Assembly: GCA_021399435.1 (NCBI GenBank) | Contig: JAJTUP010000022.1 | Coordinates: 248,001 to 312,000, forward strand | DNA from: Diaporthe sp. PMI_573 | Taxonomy: Eukaryota > Ascomycota > Sordariomycetes > Diaporthales > Diaporthaceae | Length of the DNA: 64,000 nt | Reading direction: 5' to 3' | Part shown: piece by piece, positions 58,494-64,000 of the stretch | Position numbering within the stretch: position 1 is the first letter of the stretch | Layout: each line of letters starts with the position of its first letter | Made by a program: the position numbers and the translations under genes | Notes under the pieces: model-generated | What the model saw: the letters and a program-made list of their open reading frames with translations, nothing else | Told to the model about the DNA's origin: nothing | The model's database searches: none

Positions 58494-59372
58494 TTAAGCG
58501 CCAAAGGTCTTGTACTTGGACTCGATGGGCGCGTACGTCTTCTCGCCGGCGGCGCCAGTCTTGCCGCCAAAGACGAGCTGGGCCTGCAGCTTCCAGCTGG
58601 CGGGGACCTTCCACTCGGCGGCGACGCGGTCGTCGATCAGGGGGTTGTAGTGCTGCAGGTTGGCGCCGAGCCCTTCGGCCTCGAGGGCGGTCCACACGGA
58701 GAACTGCAGCATGGCGTCCGAGTGCGCAGCCCACGTGGGGAAGCGGTCGGCGTACAGGGCGAACTTCTCCTGCATGCCCTTGACGACGTCCTGGTCTTCG
58801 AAGAAGAGGACCTGTTTTGGGAATAAAGTCAGCAGTTGTTTCTATTTTTAAATAAAAAGAAAAAATAGAGGAAGGGTGGGGTAAGAACATACAGATCCAG
58901 CAGCGCCCTTGAACATGCCCATCTTGCCGGCGGTGCCCTCCCACTGCTCAGCAGGAACAATAGGCTTCAGGATCTCGGTGGTGATGTCCCACAGCTTCTC
59001 GTGCTCTGCGCCGAACAGGACGATGACGCGGTTGGACTGGGAGTTGAAGGAGGAGGGGACCTCCTGCAGCAGGGCCTTGACGATCTCCTGGATTTTCTCG
59101 GCGGGGATGGCCAGGTCCTTGGAGAGAGGGTAGTAGGTCCTGCGGTTCTTGGCGAGGTCGATGAGCTGCTGGGCGGAGGCCATCTTTGCTGCTGGCGCGG
59201 TGGTGGAAAAGAGGCGGGTCGGTGGGGTTGTCCGGTGGGTTGCGAGTGAGGCGGTAGCTTTTGCTGCTGCTGGTCTTGAGAAGCGGGTGGTGGTGGTGGT
59301 GTTGATAGAAGAAGTGGTGATAGTCCTGAGGGGAGAGGAAGCAGGTCTCGTGAGGAACCTGGCGGTATTCAT
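58494..59372 (-). CDS. Nitroreductase-family protein with mitochondrial-type leader, 2 exons
   Basis: FMN-dependent nitroreductase-like protein of the fungal Frm2/Hbn1 type. Exons on the minus strand: 59372-58893 and 58811-58494 (798 nt, 265 aa), phase 0, joining GAAGS/VLFFEDQDVV. The family start MASAQQLIDLAKNRRTYYPL (from Met64) contains the FMN-phosphate-binding basic pair. Later motifs are IVKALLQEVPSSFNSQSNRVIVL, HSDAMLQFSVWTALEAEGLGANLQHYNP and the FGGKTGAAGEKTYAP end. Ahead of Met64 lies a 63-residue Arg/Ser/Thr/Ala-rich extension with no acidic residue, typical of a matrix-targeting presequence. Initiation at either ATG could give mitochondrial and cytosolic forms. Yeast relatives affect lipid signalling and oxidative stress responses. 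The substrate here is unknown. Confidence 0.9.
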
Positions 59373-61109
59373 ATTCTCGCGGCTCGTAGCTTGATGACCA
59401 ACGGCTGACGAAGAGGGGTCCTTATCCTGGAGCTTTGGGAGGGTCCCGCTTGCATAGATGCGCTATATACGGTCTGGTACACGCAGGTTCCCTTACGATT
59501 TGTTACGGTACCGGCAGAAGATGGGTCTGGATCGGGGCCCGAGAGTCTGTCGAGGGTGTCTGTTTTATGCGCCAGCCTGCGGCTCTCCCACCCCGAGCCA
59601 ATCTAAAGGCCATAAGCACATGTAAGTGGACTACTTTCGTCTATTGCACCTTAGTAATGACATCCGAGCATCCAATCTCTTACAGATTATCATCCATAAG
59701 CCGTAAAAATACGGACATCAAAGGCAGCTACAGCAACGTGATGAGCCTCGGACCTACGGATTTACACCCCACCAGCCCACCAAGCAGGCCAGCTCGACGA
59801 CGGGCGGTTTCCATTGTGTCATAGCCGGGCCCAGCCTAGCTCCAGGGGTATGGGGGCAAGGGCGATGAGGTGATTGGCCGGCGCCGCGATTTCGAAGCGA
59901 TTGGAAATCCACCGTTGTGGTTGAGCACGCAGGTGACTAAGGATTTGAAACCAGCCGCAGGACAGCAACCAAGCCCCCACCCCACCTTACCCAAGCCTGC
60001 CAGAAGCAGCTCGGTCGACAAATCTATAGCCTTTAATAAATTTGTACTACGGCTGTACATACACGGTAAATTGGCGGGCAGCCAGCCAGGCCCGCCCCAC
60101 GGAGCGACACTTCCCATTCCGTGATCTACAGCCTCGTTCCGACGAGGTGGATCCGCGGGGCATCAACCGACCCGAATACGCGTTTGGGACCCCTCCAAGC
60201 CGGCTGGCTCGTCGACTTCTTTCTACCGACTTCTGTCCATGAGTCGCCACTGCATTCCCACCCCTTCCTAGCCAAAGTCAGTGTCGTACCATGCAGCATC
60301 CGCTGGCAACCATGTCTCGTGCGACACTGACTTTCGACCTGTCCAGCCTCCATGGGGCCTACGACTCAAAGCTCAGAGCGTTGACGTGAACGTGGGGTTA
60401 CAGACTTCCGAATAGTAGAACACCCTAGGGCTGGCAATTCTGGATCCTTCCAAGACGTAGACCATCTTAAGCTTATTTTGATGATAACGTGGCTTGACTT
60501 GCTGTATCGATTGATCAATCAGATCGTCGTGTTTTCCATCCAATGGCAGGAAGGATTTGCCCAGGGTTGGTGGTTGTGTGCCCCACCCATCCCACCTCCA
60601 ATCCTAACAGCAGCGGACGTGATGGCAGGCTTTATCAAACACCAAACAATATGGTCGGCGAGTTGGGTGGTTTTGTTGAATATGTTTCCAGTCTCCCATT
60701 GAATGAGGCTGCAAAGTCTCATGATATGTAGATATATATATACACGTGTGTGTGCGTCCTTGCGAGCAGGTGAAGCAATGCGTAGAAGCACCAAGCCTAT
60801 ACGCACATAAAGAGAAAACCAATTCACTCCTCCCATGTAACGCCCGCCGAGTTCAGCATCCAATGATGCGATCACTGCTTTTCCTCCTTCCCATACCCAA
60901 GTCCGTGAGGTCCTTGTTTGAATGATCCCATTTTGTTTCGCCCCGAAACGGAAAACACAGAGAGAGAAAACAAGACCCCCAACACCGTGAAGAAATGCTT
61001 GCGCCAGTGACCCTTGTCTAATGAGTCTTACTTTTCCCACCAAGCGCCCATAACATAGAGATGGGGACGAAAGCGCTCTGGCGCCCGATGTGCCTTGCGC
61101 AACACCACA
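59373..61109. other. Intergenic region, 1.7 kb
   Basis: Upstream of the nitroreductase gene and downstream of the reductase gene. No supported gene; frames are short. Confidence 0.6.
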
Positions 61110-62984
61110 TCACCATGTCTCGGCAATGTACTGGCCGACCTGCTTCTTCAGGTCCCAGTACTTCTTGGCCTCGCTGCGGCCCAGGTTGCCCTTGCGCATG
61201 GCCACCTCGATGAGCGACTCCTCCACGCCCTCGCCCATGCCCATGCTGCTGCCGCAGACGAACACGCGCCCGTCGACGGCGTTGATGACGTACCACACCA
61301 GGTCCGCCTGGTTGATGACCTCCTCCTGCACGTACCGGCCCTCGCCCACGCGGCTCTCCACCACGCGCTTCACCTCGTCCTCGTGTACGCCCCACTCGCC
61401 GCTGTAGATCTCGTCCACGAGCGAGTCGCGGATGCCCTGGAGCACCCACACCTTGTTGGCGCAGTTGGCCGTCTTGAGCCGGCGCTGCACGAAGCCGCGG
61501 AACGGCGCGATGCCCACGCCGGCCCCGATGAGGAGCATGGGCCCGTCCGACACGAACTTCTTGGCCAGCGGGTTGGCCATCAGGCCCTTGAACATGGGAA
61601 CGTAGACCTGGGGGTTCTTATCCCCCCCGGCCTCGGCCTCGATGAACTTGAGCGCCTGCCGTTGGAAGAAGCCCGAGCCGACACCCGTTCTTGATCCCTT
61701 TCTCCAGTCAGCGGACGAATGAACCGTGACTGCGATTTCGATCAGACGGTGTGTCTTGCCGTCCCGGGTCTCGTACGAGTCGTGGGGGTCGTTGGACAGG
61801 GAGTAGAAGCGAGGCATCAGCGGCTGCAGCTGCGAGAGGAGCGCGTCCACGGGTGGCTTGGAGCTGGGGAACGCGTGTAGGAGCTGGGAGAGGGAGACAT
61901 GGGGTCCCGTCCGGAAGTCGCAGAAGGTCCCCTGACCCTCGGCGGAGCAGAGATACATCAGGATCTTGCGCTCGTTCTCCTCGGTTGCGTGCTCGGCCAG
62001 GACGCGAAGCAGCTGCTTGGTGGGTGGGTAGGACTGGATGTCTGAGCACCACGTCAGGAGGTCGCGGCGCGTCGTGACCAGCTCCCGGGCCTGGTCCTCG
62101 CCCCAGACTGTGGGCCAGCGACCCTTTGTCGTCCGCAGCATGACGGGCTTGTCACGCAAGAATCTCGGCACCATGAGGGTCTCGAGGAGCTCCTCAACGT
62201 CGGACTCGTCATTGGGGGCGGATATGCCAATGGCTCCCCCAACCTTGAAGTCGACGCCCTCCTCGTCTGGGTAGTTGGTGATGTCGATGTCGAAGTGGAA
62301 GGTCCTCTTCTCCGCGCCAACCCGCGTCAACTCGCGTGCCTTGTGCAAACGAGCTGGGAACACGTGGTGTGGGGGGTGGGGCTGGACGAAGCTGGGGGGC
62401 TGGATGGTGGTGTCGAGATCCTCGAGTGATAACTGTTGCAGGGTCTTCTGTGTGCTCTGGACCAGAGCCTCGCTGACTCCATCGCCAGCCTCAGTGCCAC
62501 TTGACGCAGTTGTTGGGGCAGGCGAGGGTACATCGGACGGGCGCCGCAGTGGCTCCAGGAAGGCAGTCTGCTCCGGCAGGTCGACAACGTTGCTCAACAC
62601 GATCGGAATCTCGTCGATCTTAAGACAGAGTGACCGGAAGGCATCGTTGTCCGGGTGTTGGACCTTTTCCTGCTGGACCCCAGTCTTCTTTGCGCCAATG
62701 TTCATACAGCAACCTCCGCCGCAGCACCGTGCAGCTAGCTGTTGGGTAGATTCTCCTGTGATGCGCTGGACATCGGCAGCGCTCTGAGCAATGAGGCGGG
62801 TAGAGGCGCGCCTGCGTCTAGGCTCGGAGGCGGGGTTGGTCTCGTCCACATCCTGTTCCTCTGCTGACTGCTCTGAGAAAGTGAGAGAGGGCGCGATGGA
62901 AGGGGCCTTGGGACCGGTAGGCTCCTCGGGCGCACAGCAGTTGCCAGACTCGGCCATGACGCGGGCAGTCTGGGTGTGCATCAT
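61110..62984 (-). CDS. CPR-like FAD/NADPH oxidoreductase lacking the FMN domain, single exon
   Basis: 624-aa protein whose C-terminal ~420 residues match the FAD- and NADPH-binding half of diflavin reductases (cytochrome P450 reductase, sulfite reductase alpha). Residues: connecting/FAD region 210-400 with PRFYSLSNDP (RFYS 392-395, binds FAD), GVGSGFF (434-440, the usual GVxxxYL position), the NADPH loop LIGAGVGIAPFRGFVQRR (485-502), VFVCGSSMGMGEGVE (574-588), and a terminal Trp624 where CPR has the aromatic residue stacking on FAD. No flavodoxin domain precedes it. Instead residues 1-200 are low-complexity with Cys pairs at 16-17, 87-88 and 92-93 (ARCCGGGCCMN). The open frame extends upstream without another ATG, so ATG 62984 is taken as start; the next residue is also Met. 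Electrons must pass to an external acceptor or a separate flavodoxin-like partner. Physiological role unknown. Confidence 0.85.
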   Translation of the reverse strand: MMHTQTARVMAESGNCCAPEEPTGPKAPSIAPSLTFSEQSAEEQDVDETNPASEPRRRRASTRLIAQSAADVQRITGESTQQLAARCCGGGCCMNIGAKKTGVQQEKVQHPDNDAFRSLCLKIDEIPIVLSNVVDLPEQTAFLEPLRRPSDVPSPAPTTASSGTEAGDGVSEALVQSTQKTLQQLSLEDLDTTIQPPSFVQPHPPHHVFPARLHKARELTRVGAEKRTFHFDIDITNYPDEEGVDFKVGGAIGISAPNDESDVEELLETLMVPRFLRDKPVMLRTTKGRWPTVWGEDQARELVTTRRDLLTWCSDIQSYPPTKQLLRVLAEHATEENERKILMYLCSAEGQGTFCDFRTGPHVSLSQLLHAFPSSKPPVDALLSQLQPLMPRFYSLSNDPHDSYETRDGKTHRLIEIAVTVHSSADWRKGSRTGVGSGFFQRQALKFIEAEAGGDKNPQVYVPMFKGLMANPLAKKFVSDGPMLLIGAGVGIAPFRGFVQRRLKTANCANKVWVLQGIRDSLVDEIYSGEWGVHEDEVKRVVESRVGEGRYVQEEVINQADLVWYVINAVDGRVFVCGSSMGMGEGVEESLIEVAMRKGNLGRSEAKKYWDLKKQVGQYIAETW

Positions 62985-64000
62985 GTTGGCTGGCGAGGAG
63001 GTTGGGACGGTGGTAGACGGTGGGTTCGAGCTGAGCCCACTGGTTGGGGGGCAGAGACGGGAGTGGGAAGGTTGCGACTGACGCAGGTATGAAGGAAAGG
63101 GTGCGGATGGTGGTGTTTGTTGGTAGTGGGTGTTAGTCTGCCGAATGCATAACCGTCCTTTGGGAGATGTGAGCCTTAAAATATCAGACGTTCGAGCCAC
63201 GGCCGTTGTGGTTGGGGTGTGCAGCAGCGTGTTGTATAAAACTCAAAAGTAATCAGGGTCGAGATGATTTGAGATGGTGAGAAATCAGGGGCAAGCGGTT
63301 GACTGCGTTGGCCTGAGGAAGATGCAAGACAGTATGACACAACAAAGAGCAGCAGTTACTCGGTCAGGTTAAATGTAGTTGCTGGGTCAGGAATTGGGCC
63401 GGGCTGAGGTGTGGTCAACGGGATAAATGAACGATGGTGCTGGTGACCGAGGTTGGGTGGACGGGCGGCGGACCTTTTGGTTTTCTTGGACGGCCAAGGC
63501 TAGGGTGGCTTATCAGATCGCGCCCCCCGGTCTGGCCATGTCCATGATGAGCAAAGACTGACTTATTACACAGTACGCGGGTGCACGGCTGATTGTGTAA
63601 TGAACTAATGATGCTCCGATTGCCCAATTGGCACTGCTCCTCGGAGCCACTGTGCGACTAAGCCTAATAAACCTTTGGGGGGAGGGGCCGATGCTCGGTG
63701 CTGGCCGATGGTGGAATGGGAGTCTGGCAGTCAGAGGCTTAGAGCAGGGGGCCTGGCTGCCCTGGCTTGCCTGGGTGGGGCCTTGCTGCTCCTCTGCGGT
63801 GCTCCTCCCTCTCAACTCCCACCCACACCCACCTTCCCGGCTCGTTGGGATTGCCAGGGTCCCCCGGGGAAAAGACTGCGCGTCTTGCCATTTCTCCTTA
63901 ATTTTCTGGGGCCGTCTGGGCCTGCTCTTAATATGGAAGGCCACGAAGCCCAGCACGCAAGCACCGCGGCGCACACATTAGGATACGCAACACGCAGCAG
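62985..64000. other. Intergenic region to the window end
   Basis: Promoter side of the CPR-like reductase gene, with a TTAAAATATC AT-rich patch at about 63176. Frames near 63.5-63.98 kb on both strands overlap and lack signatures. Confidence 0.55.

Noticed and set aside
55666..62984. The four adjacent minus-strand redox-type genes as a biosynthetic cluster
   Set aside because: No backbone synthase, transporter or regulator is present, spacers are ordinary, and one member is unrecognised; shared orientation alone is weak evidence.
62985..63200. N-terminal extension of the CPR-like reductase from 63200
   Set aside because: The upstream frame begins at GTG and has no ATG until 62984; its Pro/Ser/Thr-rich content looks like leader sequence.

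Overview
The window is nuclear DNA from a filamentous ascomycete, most likely a Sordariomycete. Genes are spaced 0.4 to 4.5 kb apart on both strands with no operon logic. Most are split by short introns (about 50-290 nt) with GTRNGY-type donors, CTNAC-like branch points and YAG acceptors. The families are typical of this class: AzgA purine permease, cAMP-receptor-like GPCR, DUF6590, an F-box protein, Usa1/HERP and N2227. All exon models were built by hand. For each one, the exon lengths add up to an intact reading frame across every junction.

Layout. 0-2.4 kb: AzgA purine transporter (minus). 6.6-9.0 kb: four-exon methyltransferase-like protein with a degenerate SAM loop (plus). 12.4-14.0 kb: seven-helix cAMP-receptor-like GPCR (minus). 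18.5-19.4 kb: basic RGG-containing hypothetical protein. 20.5-23.2 kb: divergent pair of fibrillarin (nop1) and ribosomal protein uL22/L17 sharing a 450-bp promoter. 24.4-27.7 kb: large F-box protein interrupted by one in-frame TAG, which a tiny candidate intron could remove. 29.5-31.9 kb: nine-exon DUF6590 protein. 34.0-35.8 kb: coiled-coil hypothetical. 38.3-43.4 kb: divergent mitochondrial phosphatidylserine decarboxylase and Usa1/HERP-like ER ubiquitin-like protein. 44.1-48.7 kb: an SDR reductase, a carnosine N-methyltransferase homologue and a PAC4-like proteasome chaperone. 51.6-54.5 kb: transportin (Kap104). 55.7-63.0 kb: four minus-strand genes (NmrA-like protein, an unrecognised possibly mitochondrial protein, a nitroreductase, and a CPR-like FAD/NADPH reductase lacking the FMN domain).

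What works together. Fibrillarin and uL22 both serve ribosome biogenesis. Transportin is a general import receptor that in yeast carries RNA-binding cargo. Usa1 and PAC4 both serve the ubiquitin-proteasome arm. The last three genes with recognisable folds bind NAD(P) or flavin. There is no biosynthetic cluster, CRISPR array, complete mobile element or convincing tRNA/rRNA.

No plainly new multi-gene system is visible. The most interesting leads are the in-frame stop and micro-intron candidate in the F-box gene, the methyltransferase fold with an eroded SAM loop, the FMN-less CPR-like reductase carrying a CCGGGCC motif, frame-neutral introns in the GPCR and DUF6590 genes, a hairpin inside intron 1 of the uL22 gene, and a strongly over-represented palindrome TACCTAGGTA in the intergenic DNA.
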